A DNA stretch of 64,000 nt from Eubacteriales bacterium (GTDB lineage: Bacteria > Bacillota > Clostridia > Christensenellales > CAG-138). This document shows positions 52,367 to 60,811 of the stretch, piece after piece. Within the stretch, counting starts at the first letter, position 1. Each line of letters begins with the position of its first letter. A program made the position numbers and the translations under genes. The notes under the pieces were generated by a model, which was not told the origin of the DNA, made no database searches, and saw only the letters and a program-made list of their open reading frames with translations. The stretch lies in the NCBI GenBank assembly GCA_021373115.1, contig JAJFTI010000007.1, positions 33,818-97,817 on the forward strand. The letters run 5' to 3'.

Positions 52367-53386
52367 TTATGCGTTCCAGTCCGCCAGTTCCGCCTGAATA
52401 TAGGATAGTTTCAGCAGCCGTTCCTTCACCTGTTCCACATCGAGCAAGGCAGTATTGTTGGAGTTAAACTCGCTGAGCGTGCTCCGCTTGTCGTTGCCCT
52501 CCTCGAAATACTTCCCGTAATTGAGATCTCGCGCATCCGCCGGAACGCGGAAGTAGTCGCCCAGATCCTCCGCGCGGGCGCACTCCTCGTTGGTCAGCAG
52601 GGTTTCGTACATCTTCTCGCCGTGGCGGATGCCGATGGTGCGCACGGGGTTCTTCGCGCCAAAGAGCTGCTTCACCGCCTCCGCCAGCACGGCAATCGTA
52701 CAGGCAGGCGCTTTTTGAACCATGATGTCCCCGGTGTTTCCGTGCTCGAAGGTATAAACCACAAGCTCCACCGCCTCCGCCAGGCTCATGATAAAGCGGG
52801 TCATCTCCGGGTTCGTCACCGTCAGCGGCGCGCCCGCCTTGATCTGTTCGATAAACAGCGGAATCACGCTGCCGCGCGAACACATGACGTTTCCATAGCG
52901 CGTGCAGCAGATGGTCGTCTCCTCCGGCGTAATGGTGCGCGACCGGGCGACGACGACCTTTTCCATCATGGCCTTGCTTGTTCCCATGGCGTTGATCGGG
53001 TAGGCGGCCTTGTCCGTCGAAAGGCAGATCACCCGGCGAACCCCGGCGGAGATTGCCGCGCCCAGCACGTTATCCGTTCCAAAAACATTGGTCTTTACCG
53101 CTTCCAGCGGAAAGAATTCGCAGGACGGCACCTGCTTGAGCGCCGCCGCGTGGAACACGTAATCCACGTTATAGATTGCGCTCTGCACACTGGCTACGTC
53201 CCGTACATCGCCAATAAAGAAACGAATCTTATCGCTGTGATACAAGCGGCGCATATCGTCCTGCTTCTTTTCGTCCCGCGAAAAGATGCGGATTTCCTTA
53301 ACGCCGGATTGCAGAAACCGCTCCAGAACGGCATTGCCAAAGCTGCCCGTTCCACCCGTAATCAACAGTGTTTTTCCCTCAAACAA
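52367..53386 (-). CDS. capE: UDP-GlcNAc 4,6-dehydratase/5-epimerase (CapE/FnlA)
   Basis: 339 residues. First enzyme of UDP-L-FucNAc synthesis. GGTGSFGNAVLERF cofactor site; CLSTDKAAYPINAMGTSKAMME carries the catalytic serine/aspartate/lysine with Met in place of the usual Tyr, a known trait of CapE (M-x3-K). TRYGNVMCSRGSVIP follows. Soluble, NADP-dependent. With CapF and CapG it completes the pathway. 70 bases after the PGT-GT4 fusion gene. Confidence 0.95.
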   Translation of the reverse strand: MFEGKTLLITGGTGSFGNAVLERFLQSGVKEIRIFSRDEKKQDDMRRLYHSDKIRFFIGDVRDVASVQSAIYNVDYVFHAAALKQVPSCEFFPLEAVKTNVFGTDNVLGAAISAGVRRVICLSTDKAAYPINAMGTSKAMMEKVVVARSRTITPEETTICCTRYGNVMCSRGSVIPLFIEQIKAGAPLTVTNPEMTRFIMSLAEAVELVVYTFEHGNTGDIMVQKAPACTIAVLAEAVKQLFGAKNPVRTIGIRHGEKMYETLLTNEECARAEDLGDYFRVPADARDLNYGKYFEEGNDKRSTLSEFNSNNTALLDVEQVKERLLKLSYIQAELADWNA

Positions 53387-53456
53387 ATTCTCTCACCCGT
53401 CTTTCCACGGCGAAAAACCCAATTTCACCGTTTGAATATTCGATCCGGCCGTTTGT

Positions 53457-55283
53457 TTATTGCAGCCAGTGATAATACGCGCGGGTTGCCGCCGAGCGGG
53501 TCGCGTGTTCGCAGGCATAGCAGCGCGCACGCGCACCAAGCTCCTCCAGCGGAACGGTGCTTGCCTGCAGCCGTAAGATCGCGTCCGCCATCTCCCGCGG
53601 CTCGCCGGGGGTCACGCAAACGCCATACCCTTCGTGTTCAATCGACCGGGCCCACTCGCTGCCCGCGTCCGCGCAGACGATGACGGGTCTGCCCGCCGCA
53701 AGTGCGGACCAGGTCTTGCTCGGCATGGCGAACCGCGTTGCGCCCTTCATCAGCGGAACGAGCGCCGCGTCGCCAAGCGAGTATACCTCGGAAACGCGCT
53801 GTGCCGGAAAGAGCGGGTAGAGGAGCGCGTTTGTAATCTGTTCGCGCTCAATGCGGCCTTTCACATGCTCCAGCAGCGCGCCGTCCCCAAAGATGATAAT
53901 CTTGATTCCGTCCTGCTCTTTTAAGAGTTTTGCCGTGTCAAGCAGCACATCCGGCTCCTGCAGGATTCCGAGCGTGCCGGCATAGACGGCGTAAAAGCAG
54001 GAACGCGAAAGCCCGAGTTCTTCAAACAGGGGGTTCTCCTCCCGTGAAACCGGATGAATCGCCTCCGTATCCGCCCAGTTCGGGATGACGGCAATCCGGT
54101 GCGGCTCAATGCCGCGCGCAATCAGCGTTCGCTTCATATCTTCGGAAAGCGTTACAAACGCCGAGTTCTTTTTGTAAATCCGCTGCTCCATACGGCGCGA
54201 AAGGCGAACGACCGGATGCCACTCCGTATACTTGCCCATGGCGACCATGCTGTCCGGAAAGATATCCTGCAGCACATAGACCGTTCGCGCGCGCCCGCTC
54301 AGGCGCGCCCCGACGAGGCCGAGAAACGGCGGCATGCTGCCGAGCAGGTATACATCCGCCTTTAGTTTTTTCGCCGCCCGATAGAGCGCGTGTGTGTTGG
54401 AAAGAAAGCGAAGGCTGCGCAGCAGAAAATTCTTCTTCTCACGGGTTTTCAGGCCGACCCGAAGGATGCGGTATCCCTCCGGTACGGTCTCCTCCGACCG
54501 TTCCAGATAGGCCTTCCGCTCCGCCTCGCTCAATCCCCGGCTCGGCAGGTTGGTCACCACGCTGACGCGCGCGCCATAACGGCAAAGATCCTCCGCAAGA
54601 TCCTTGTAAAGATGCGTAATCGGTGAAATTTCCGGCGCAAAATATGCGCTGACCAGCGCGACATGGAGCGGTTGCTCCGCCGGTTCCGCCCCCTCGCGCA
54701 CGCCATGATGGTTCAGCACGCTGCCAATCGTTCGAAAGAAACAGCGACAGTCCATACGAAACCCGAACCGCGCGACGTATTCCCCATCCAGCGCGGCCTT
54801 TTTTGCAATTGGCAGTTCGTCCCGTCCGTTGATCTGCGCCCAGCCGGTCAGCCCGGGCCGCACGGTATTTGGGGTCAGACCGTTTTTTCCGACGTAATGA
54901 TCCCGTTCGGCAATCAGATCCTCCTGATTCCAGAGCGCGGGACGCGGGCCGATAACGGACATGTCGCCAACCAGAATATTCCAGATCTGGGGCAGTTCAT
55001 CCAGGCTGGTCTTTCGTAAAAACCGTCCGACGCGCGTTATGCATGCTTCGGGATTTTTCAGCTGATGCGTTGGCACGTCGCAGGGTGTGTCCGTTCGCAT
55101 GGTGCGGAATTTCAGAATCCAAAAAAGCCGCTTGTCCTTGCCGACACGCTGCTGGCGAAACAGCACCGGTCCCGCGGAATCAAACTTAACCGCCAGCGCG
55201 AGAATCAAAAGCAGCGGCGAGCACACAATCCCGCCGAGGATGGAAAGTATCACATCCAGCCATCGCTTAATGCGAAAATACAT
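53457..55283 (-). CDS. Fused phosphoglycosyltransferase and GT4 glycosyltransferase
   Basis: 608 residues. Residues 1-210 are a complete monotopic phosphoglycosyltransferase: hydrophobic re-entrant helix at about 8-30, LKFRTMR, the catalytic DE of TSLDELPQIWN, VGDMSVIGPRPAL and GLTGWAQINGR. Residues about 225-608 form a second GT-B enzyme of the WbuB/CapL (L-FucNAc transferase) kind: DIFPDSMVAMG, VIPNWADTEAI and YAGTLGILQEPDVLLDTAKL. A fusion would link the first two sugar transfers on undecaprenyl phosphate. Separate genes are usual. I chose ATG 55283 after AGAAGGAT; an upstream ATG at 55358 lies in the leader. Confidence 0.92.
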   Translation of the reverse strand: MYFRIKRWLDVILSILGGIVCSPLLLILALAVKFDSAGPVLFRQQRVGKDKRLFWILKFRTMRTDTPCDVPTHQLKNPEACITRVGRFLRKTSLDELPQIWNILVGDMSVIGPRPALWNQEDLIAERDHYVGKNGLTPNTVRPGLTGWAQINGRDELPIAKKAALDGEYVARFGFRMDCRCFFRTIGSVLNHHGVREGAEPAEQPLHVALVSAYFAPEISPITHLYKDLAEDLCRYGARVSVVTNLPSRGLSEAERKAYLERSEETVPEGYRILRVGLKTREKKNFLLRSLRFLSNTHALYRAAKKLKADVYLLGSMPPFLGLVGARLSGRARTVYVLQDIFPDSMVAMGKYTEWHPVVRLSRRMEQRIYKKNSAFVTLSEDMKRTLIARGIEPHRIAVIPNWADTEAIHPVSREENPLFEELGLSRSCFYAVYAGTLGILQEPDVLLDTAKLLKEQDGIKIIIFGDGALLEHVKGRIEREQITNALLYPLFPAQRVSEVYSLGDAALVPLMKGATRFAMPSKTWSALAAGRPVIVCADAGSEWARSIEHEGYGVCVTPGEPREMADAILRLQASTVPLEELGARARCYACEHATRSAATRAYYHWLQ

Positions 55284-55356
55284 GGTAATCCTTCTCCGGC
55301 GCGTGTTTTCCACGGCCGTATTCGCGGTTGAAGACCGCATTTTGCCTACAGAAAGC

Positions 55357-55378
55357 AAACGGGCCTACTCCCCCGTTT
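55357..55378 (-). promoter_or_regulatory. Hairpin in the leader of the polysaccharide operon
   Basis: AAACGGG pairs with CCCGTTT over an 8-base loop, between the promoter and the first gene. There is no U-tract right after it; it may still affect read-through or RNA stability. Confidence 0.35.
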
Positions 55379-55387
55379 ATAGCGAGA

Positions 55388-55416
55388 ATTTTACCATGCA
55401 AGGCGTTAGGTGTCAA
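55388..55416 (-). promoter_or_regulatory. Sigma-A promoter of the polysaccharide operon
   Basis: TTGACA (55411-55416), 17 bases, TAAAAT (55388-55393), leading into an approximately 100-base leader before the PGT-GT4 fusion. Confidence 0.75.
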
Positions 55417-55451
55417 TCAAGCGCGGCGCGCTCCCGATGGGCGGAAAGAAA

Positions 55452-55472
55452 CGGAGGAATCCGTTTCCTCCG
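55452..55472 (-). terminator. Terminator of the pilus-like/BTAD operon
   Basis: CGGAGGAA / TTCCTCCG stem, 5-base loop, then TTTCTTTCC on the minus strand. It separates the BTAD gene from the polysaccharide promoter. Confidence 0.65.
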
Positions 55473-55503
55473 CTTCTTATTCGTTCTGTTCGTTTTTCGA
55501 CGT

Positions 55504-56754
55504 TCATTCTTCGTCCTTGGCTTCGAAGAAACGCTTTGGCGCAACGGCGGTATCGTATTTATTGATGCAAAGCGGGCGTAGTTTATAGGTAAGCACCACA
55601 CTGGACTTCACGTACTCGTTATAAAACGCTTTTTTAATACGGTCCAGGACCAGCCTGCCCGTTTCGTACGTTACGGAGGGAAGCAGAATCACGTATTGCA
55701 TCACACTGTAGCGCGAAATCGTGTCCCCGCGGCGCAGATTCGTCTGGGAAACATGCAAAAGCTGCTTCATGATGTTATCCAGCACAAGGTTGTCAAAACG
55801 TTGTTCGTAGGTATTGCTGATCGTCAGCAGCGCGAGAAACATCGTTCCGTTGTAGCGCTCGAGCATACGGCGCTGAAGCTGATAGATTTCCTTGAAGATT
55901 TCGTATTCGCAAACGAACGCGCCATGCCCGTCCTTATCCTCCTCGAGCATGTTCTGCACTTTTTCAATATCCGCTTCCATCTCCTGATCCGCCTGCACAA
56001 TCAGTTTGTACACCGCACGGATTTCGCCGGAGGGCTGGATGCCAAGCTGTTTATAATGCAGGTCGGTCGCGAAATAATACTGCGAAAGCGCTTCGCGCTT
56101 CTTGCCGGTTTTCACCAGCGCCATCATAAGTTCGAGATGCAGGCGTTCGTCGAACATATCCACATCCATCGCCTTGCGGCAGACCTGAACGATCACGTCG
56201 TATTCCTCTTCCACCTTCAGCAGGTCGAGCAGGGTAAACACGCTCTCCAGAAAGAGATCGTGATAATACACGCTCTTGGGCACAACCCACATCTCCTCGG
56301 CGGAATTCGTAAGCAGCGGCCCCGTATAGATCTGGAGCATCTGCAGATAACGCTCAATGCACTCGCGGTTGCTCATGCCGGGCGTACGCGCTTCCTGGCA
56401 GAGCCGCTCGAACTCAAACACATCAATTTCGCAGTCCAGATTGGAATTCCACTGATATGCGCCGCGCGCGGTCAGAATGGAATCCTCCAGTTCCGGCAGG
56501 CCGCTCTGCTCCACCAGCGAACGGTAGCGGTGCAGCAGCGTTCGCAGTGCGGTTGCGGGATTGCGATTTTCCTTGTCCGACCAAAGCATCTCTAAAAGCT
56601 CTTCGTGCGGAACCGCGCGATCCTTCTTTAGAATCAGGTATTCAAGAAACTGGCTCGTCTTTTTCGCCTGGCGAAGCTGGGTCAGAGCCACGTTTCCATT
56701 CACGAGAATCTCGAAGTTGCCAAACATCTTGATTTTGATTTTTGTATTGGCCAT
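55504..56754 (-). CDS. BTAD/SARP-like transcriptional regulator with C-terminal GGDEF-like domain
   Basis: 416 residues. N-terminal OmpR-type winged helix (about 1-95: KMFGNFEILVNG, SQFLEYLILKK, ALRTLLHRYRSLVEQ); middle BTAD helical-repeat domain (about 100-255: DVFEFERLC, LHLELMMALVKTGKKREAL); C-terminal domain (about 285-410) with LALLTIS, RRGDTISRYS and QYVILLPSV, like a GGDEF fold with no catalytic motif. Activator of this class may sense a ligand through the extra domain. It follows pilT by 64 bases and probably controls this operon or the adjacent polysaccharide promoter. Confidence 0.85.
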   Translation of the reverse strand: MANTKIKIKMFGNFEILVNGNVALTQLRQAKKTSQFLEYLILKKDRAVPHEELLEMLWSDKENRNPATALRTLLHRYRSLVEQSGLPELEDSILTARGAYQWNSNLDCEIDVFEFERLCQEARTPGMSNRECIERYLQMLQIYTGPLLTNSAEEMWVVPKSVYYHDLFLESVFTLLDLLKVEEEYDVIVQVCRKAMDVDMFDERLHLELMMALVKTGKKREALSQYYFATDLHYKQLGIQPSGEIRAVYKLIVQADQEMEADIEKVQNMLEEDKDGHGAFVCEYEIFKEIYQLQRRMLERYNGTMFLALLTISNTYEQRFDNLVLDNIMKQLLHVSQTNLRRGDTISRYSVMQYVILLPSVTYETGRLVLDRIKKAFYNEYVKSSVVLTYKLRPLCINKYDTAVAPKRFFEAKDEE

Positions 56755-56818
56755 AGCGTCGTTTCCTCCTGTTTTATGCCGGTGGTCGGATATCGTATTT
56801 ATTGCTCGCTTGCCACTT

Positions 56819-57883
56819 TCAGTGATCGCTCAGTTTTTTCTTCAGCATTTCCTGATTGGAAGCAAACAGCACGGCTGTTTCTTTGGAAATTCTCTTTTGT
56901 TCATACAGGCGAAGGATGTCCCCGTCCATGGTTCGCATCCCTTCGTCCGCGCCTGCAAACATTACGTTATCCATTTGGTGCACCTTACCGTCCCGAATCA
57001 TGTTTTGAATCGCGCTGTTGACCAGCATGATTTCAAACGCGGGTTCCAGCCCGCCGTCCAGCGTCGGCAGCAACTGTTGGCTCACAACCGCGCGCAGCAC
57101 CATGGAAAGCTGAACGCGGATCTGCTGCTGCTGATTGGCGGGAAACACGTCGATAATGCGGTCGATCGTCTTTGCGGCTCCAACGGTATGCAGCGTACTG
57201 AGCACAAGCTGCCCCGTTTCAGCCGCGGTCAGCGCGGTTTGAATCGCGTCCAAATCCCGCATTTCTCCAAGAAGGATGACGTTTGGCGCCTGCCGCAGCG
57301 CCGCGCGCAAGGCGGTTTTATAGCTTTCCGTATCGTGCTCCACCTCGCGCTGGGAAACAACGCTTTTCTGGTGCGCGTGAATGAACTCGATCGGGTCTTC
57401 AATTGTAATGATATGCCCGCGGCGGCTTTGGTTAATCCGGTCGATGATGCAGGCGAGCGTTGTGGATTTTCCGCTCGCCGCGGGACCTGTAACCAGTACC
57501 AGCCCTTTTTTAATCTCCGACAGAGCAAGGATTTCGGGCGGAATATGCATGCTCACCGGGTCGGGCAGCGAAAGGGAACCGACGCGCAGCACCATGGCAT
57601 AGGAGTTACGCTGCTGATAAGCATTGCAGCGAAACCGTCCGACGCCGCTGATCGAGAACGAAAAATCGTCGTCCCCCTGCTGCGTTAGCCGGTCCATCTC
57701 CCGCCGGTCGAGTGCATACACCTGACCGATGAGCCGCTTGGTATCGTCCGGTTTAAGCACCGTTTCCATGAGGGGCAGAACTTCGCCGGAAATCTTCACG
57801 CGGACGCAAGACCCAGGAATGATGAACACATCCGACCCGCACCGTTCAATCGCCGTCTGAAGAATGTCATTGATTTCCGCCAC
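56819..57883 (-). CDS. pilT: PilT-type secretion/retraction ATPase
   Basis: 354 residues. Walker A GPAASGKSTT near 140, Asp box TIEDPIEF near 175, Walker B LLGEMRDLD near 210 and His box LSTLHT near 235. The retraction motif appears as NSAIQNMIRDGK near residue 300 (canonical AIRNLIRE), which marks PilT rather than PilB/GspE. Start is a GTG with AGAGGGG eight bases in front; the N-terminus then matches PilT (EINDILQTAIERCGSDVF). No PilB-type assembly ATPase is present in the operon. Confidence 0.9.
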   Translation of the reverse strand: MAEINDILQTAIERCGSDVFIIPGSCVRVKISGEVLPLMETVLKPDDTKRLIGQVYALDRREMDRLTQQGDDDFSFSISGVGRFRCNAYQQRNSYAMVLRVGSLSLPDPVSMHIPPEILALSEIKKGLVLVTGPAASGKSTTLACIIDRINQSRRGHIITIEDPIEFIHAHQKSVVSQREVEHDTESYKTALRAALRQAPNVILLGEMRDLDAIQTALTAAETGQLVLSTLHTVGAAKTIDRIIDVFPANQQQQIRVQLSMVLRAVVSQQLLPTLDGGLEPAFEIMLVNSAIQNMIRDGKVHQMDNVMFAGADEGMRTMDGDILRLYEQKRISKETAVLFASNQEMLKKKLSDH

Positions 57884-57941
57884 CGACCTCACCCCTCTCA
57901 ATCCAGTTTCAAAATCGTTTCGGCTGATTCGCCAATCAAAA

Positions 57942-58358
57942 TCAGTCCCCCTGCCAGACCGTTTGCGCGTTTTCTCCGATCCATTCGGAAGCGTTCTCAT
58001 AGCGATAGCCGGTAACGCTGCAACGTCCGTTCGAAACGTTCACCCGAACGTTGAGCGTGTGCCCGTCCGCCGAACCGACGGAAAACGCGTATATCCCTTC
58101 GCTCTGCGGCGTCACCCCGTCAACGGAGTCGGGCGTCCGGCCGTTTTTGAGCGCGTCGTCGATTCGCGCCAATACCTGCTGGGCGCGCGCATCCGCATCG
58201 TAAAACGCGTTAACGCCAAGCGCGGTGCGATCCGTCAGCGCCGCGTCCGAACGCGCCTGCACGAGCGAGAGCACCGCAAACAACGTCAGACTCAGCACAA
58301 CGAGGATCAGAAGAATGCTGGATGCGCCAATTCCCATGCGGGATGGATTCTGCTTCAC
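57942..58358 (-). CDS. Small N-terminally hydrophobic protein, possible minor pseudopilin
   Basis: 138 residues. N-terminal helix at about 9-33 (GIGASSILLILVVLSLTLFA) and a small soluble domain with GIYAFSVGSADGHTL and NVSNGRCSVTGY. The layout, an early membrane helix then a helical stretch and a beta-rich domain, is that of type IV pilin-like or PilX/GspK-like proteins, but there is no G/S-FTLIE-type cleavage motif. Coupled to the gene before by ATGA and 58 bases before pilT. Confidence 0.7.
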   Translation of the reverse strand: MKQNPSRMGIGASSILLILVVLSLTLFAVLSLVQARSDAALTDRTALGVNAFYDADARAQQVLARIDDALKNGRTPDSVDGVTPQSEGIYAFSVGSADGHTLNVRVNVSNGRCSVTGYRYENASEWIGENAQTVWQGD

Positions 58359-58777
58359 GGCGCCACCTCCGCGTCCGGAACATACCGCGCCGCATCAAGC
58401 GAATAGACCTTTCCGTCGCCGCCGGTCACGCTGAGTTCAATCTCGTAGAGGATACCGTTCTTTGGAGATGGAACTCCCGTTACAACGCAGCTGACCTGCA
58501 GGTCTTCGGCGCAGTCCACCGCAAACGCGCGAACGCCGCACTCGTTGACCTCGCCGTCTCCAACCGGGTCGGCCTTGATCTGCTCCGCTACGGTCTCCAT
58601 GGCAAGCAAGGCGCGCGCATGGTACCGGCTCTCGTTGGAAACGGCACTCGCCGCCGCAATGAGCTGAACGACAATGCTTGTGGAGAGCGCAAAAAACAGA
58701 ATTACGACGGTCAGTTCAATTAGCACCGGGCTGAAAACACCGCGCCGTTTCAGCGGACGCAACGGCTGCTCGCTCAT
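58355..58777 (-). CDS. Pseudopilin-like protein with unusual type IV prepilin signal
   Basis: 140 residues. The N-terminus RRGVFSPVLIELTVVILFF resembles a class III signal: positive residues, Gly, then a hydrophobic segment with Glu. The Glu lies eight residues after the Gly instead of five, so processing is uncertain. The C-terminal domain is small (NECGVRAFAVDC). Flanked by ATGA overlaps on both sides. Confidence 0.7.
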   Translation of the reverse strand: MSEQPLRPLKRRGVFSPVLIELTVVILFFALSTSIVVQLIAAASAVSNESRYHARALLAMETVAEQIKADPVGDGEVNECGVRAFAVDCAEDLQVSCVVTGVPSPKNGILYEIELSVTGGDGKVYSLDAARYVPDAEVAP

Positions 58778-59277
58778 GCTCCCGCCTCCCCTCCGGCGGC
58801 AAGGCAGAGCGCCGCCTGATGCGCTTCACCCTCCGCGTCCACCAGACGGATCGAGAGCAGATTTCCGCTTGTCTGAACCGAAAGAGCCTGCGCAGGCAGA
58901 ATCTCCTCGCCAAACTCCGGTGAAAACACCTGATCCGCGCTCGCAAAATACTCCAGCACCGACGCGCCGTCGCAATAGATATAGGTATTATAGCGCTCGC
59001 CCTGATACAGTCCGCCAAGCGAGAGCACATCCATTCCGTCCTGCCGGAAAACCTCAATCATCCCCGCTTCGTCCGCGCCGCGCACTTTACCGATGAGATA
59101 GCTCATCCCCGTACGCGAAGCATACGCCGCGTCGGACGTTTCGTTGATCACCTTGTACGCGCGCGCGCCGACAACCACGACAATCAGGGACAGTAGCGCG
59201 AACGCCGCAAGCAGCGCAAAGATAAACACGCCCCGAATCGAACCGCGGCCGATACTCTGATCCCGCTTCCCCTTCAT
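58774..59277 (-). CDS. DUF4860 family protein
   Basis: 167 residues. N-terminal membrane helix (about 15-38, RGVFIFALLAAFALLSLIVV), then YKVINETSDAAYASRTGMSYLIGKVR, GLYQGERYNTYIYCDG and ILPAQALSVQTSG, as in DUF4860 proteins, which are found beside PilT/GspF genes in Clostridia. Probably a pilus or pseudopilus component. Role unproven. ATGA overlaps on both sides. Confidence 0.8.
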   Translation of the reverse strand: MKGKRDQSIGRGSIRGVFIFALLAAFALLSLIVVVVGARAYKVINETSDAAYASRTGMSYLIGKVRGADEAGMIEVFRQDGMDVLSLGGLYQGERYNTYIYCDGASVLEYFASADQVFSPEFGEEILPAQALSVQTSGNLLSIRLVDAEGEAHQAALCLAAGGEAGA

Positions 59278-59603
59278 GATCCGCCTCCGATTCGCGTTAC
59301 CTGCACCGTTGGCATCACGTTTGCGGCGAATGCGTCGTAAAACACGGCATAGCGGTCCTTATCAACGGAAACGCCGTAGTTTTGGTCAATATAGGCAAGG
59401 CTTGGAGGATACCGCCCCTCAACCGCATAGCAGGTGACAATGGCACGGCGAAGCGCGCGATCCAGAACCTCCGTCTCACGCTCTGCGCTCTGCCGCGCGG
59501 CGGTAAACAACGAGCCGGCAAACAGCAGCATCAGCGCCACAAACACAGCGCCAGCCAGCAGCAGGCCGGTATGGGTTTTATGGTTCTTTTCGTACAAATG
59601 CAT
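59274..59603 (-). CDS. Small membrane-anchored pseudopilin-like protein
   Basis: 109 residues. Membrane helix at about 13-34 (GLLLAGAVFVALMLLFAG), a short helical region (AERETEVLDRALRRAIVTC) and a YAVEGRYPPSLAYIDQNYG segment like the C-terminal part of GspG/GspH-type minor pseudopilins. Start at 59603 after AAAGGGG; an earlier ATG at 59633 is rejected. The first of four small genes in tandem between gspF and pilT. Confidence 0.75.
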   Translation of the reverse strand: MHLYEKNHKTHTGLLLAGAVFVALMLLFAGSLFTAARQSAERETEVLDRALRRAIVTCYAVEGRYPPSLAYIDQNYGVSVDKDRYAVFYDAFAANVMPTVQVTRIGGGS

Positions 59604-59707
59604 GCCGTTTCCCCTTTCATCGATTGGATGCACTTACGGGATGAACGATCGCGTTCCGCAATTCTATCCGTCGCCTTTTTCGTGGAACCGCCAGTTGAAG
59701 AAAACGG

Positions 59708-60763
59708 TCAGCCAACCGCGGAAAGCACGGAAAGAAGCGGCAGCATGACGGAAAGCAGTATGCCGCCAATCACGACCGAAAGCACGGCGACCAGCGCCGG
59801 TTCAATCATGGAAACGACGGTTTGAATCGCGTCGTCCGCCTCCTCCATATAGATGCCGCTGAGTTTTTCCATGACCGCGTCAAGTTTTCCCGCGGCGGCT
59901 CCAAAGCGGATCATTTTCTCATGCATGGGCTCGAACAGCGCGCTCTTCTGCGCGGCCTGCGCAAACGAACCGCCGCCAAGCAGTTCCTTTGCGGCAAGTT
60001 CGGCCTGGTGCCTGCGCTTGCGGTCCGTTATGACCGAAGGCGCAAGCTGGATTGCGTCCTCCACCGGATAACCCGCGGTCAGCATCATGGAGAGCGCGGA
60101 GGAATACCGCGCGGCGGAAATCCGCGCGTTCACACGGCGGACGGGTGGAAGAAGCACAGCGAGAAGCGCAAGAACCGAGTCCCGACGGGACGTTTTCAGC
60201 AGAATCCCCGCAACGATCAAGAGCAGCGTGAACACGCCAACCAGAATCAGCATCCCTTTGCCAACGCCAACGCCAACGCGCATGGCCGCCGCCGCGGGAC
60301 TGCCCGCCGAAAGGCCAAGGCTGTCGAACACCCGCTGAAAGACCGGCAAAACGCTGATGACAAGAATCGCAATGACTACGGAGAGCATCATCACCAGCAC
60401 GGTGGGGTAAAGAATCGCGTTTCGCACGGAGGTTTTAATCTGCGCTTCCCATTGGTAATAGCTCGCAAGCGAAGCCATTACTTCATCCAGCTTGCCCGCG
60501 CGCTCGCCGATGCGCGTCAGCGCGCAGAGATAGGCGGGAAAGATACCCGCGTCCTCCAGTGCGGCAGAAAGCGCGCCGTGCTTTTGCAGCGCAACCCGAA
60601 TCTGCAGAAAACGCACGCCGTATTTGCTGCCTTCGTAACTTTTGGCAAGCGTTTCCATTCCGTCGTCAAGCGGAATACCGGCTTTGAGCACCATGGCAAC
60701 CTGCTCGCAGAACAGCGCCGTTTCGTCCGGCGGAAGTTTTTTTTGCGTGTCGTTTCCCGTCAT
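59708..60763 (-). CDS. GspF/PilC-type inner membrane platform protein
   Basis: 351 residues, about three membrane helices, with the two repeated T2SSF domains (PF00482): FCEQVAMVLKAGIPLDDGMETL near the N-terminus and ARYSSALSMMLTAGYPVEDAIQLA near 220. It should form the rotary platform that the ATPase drives. GAGAGGA precedes the ATG. Only one platform and one ATPase are seen. A 104-base gap separates it from the next gene with no evident ORF. Confidence 0.93.
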   Translation of the reverse strand: MTGNDTQKKLPPDETALFCEQVAMVLKAGIPLDDGMETLAKSYEGSKYGVRFLQIRVALQKHGALSAALEDAGIFPAYLCALTRIGERAGKLDEVMASLASYYQWEAQIKTSVRNAILYPTVLVMMLSVVIAILVISVLPVFQRVFDSLGLSAGSPAAAAMRVGVGVGKGMLILVGVFTLLLIVAGILLKTSRRDSVLALLAVLLPPVRRVNARISAARYSSALSMMLTAGYPVEDAIQLAPSVITDRKRRHQAELAAKELLGGGSFAQAAQKSALFEPMHEKMIRFGAAAGKLDAVMEKLSGIYMEEADDAIQTVVSMIEPALVAVLSVVIGGILLSVMLPLLSVLSAVG

Positions 60764-60811
60764 TCCGGTTTCCTCTCTTTTACGCGGATGAACCGCACAT
60801 GTTTATAGAAG

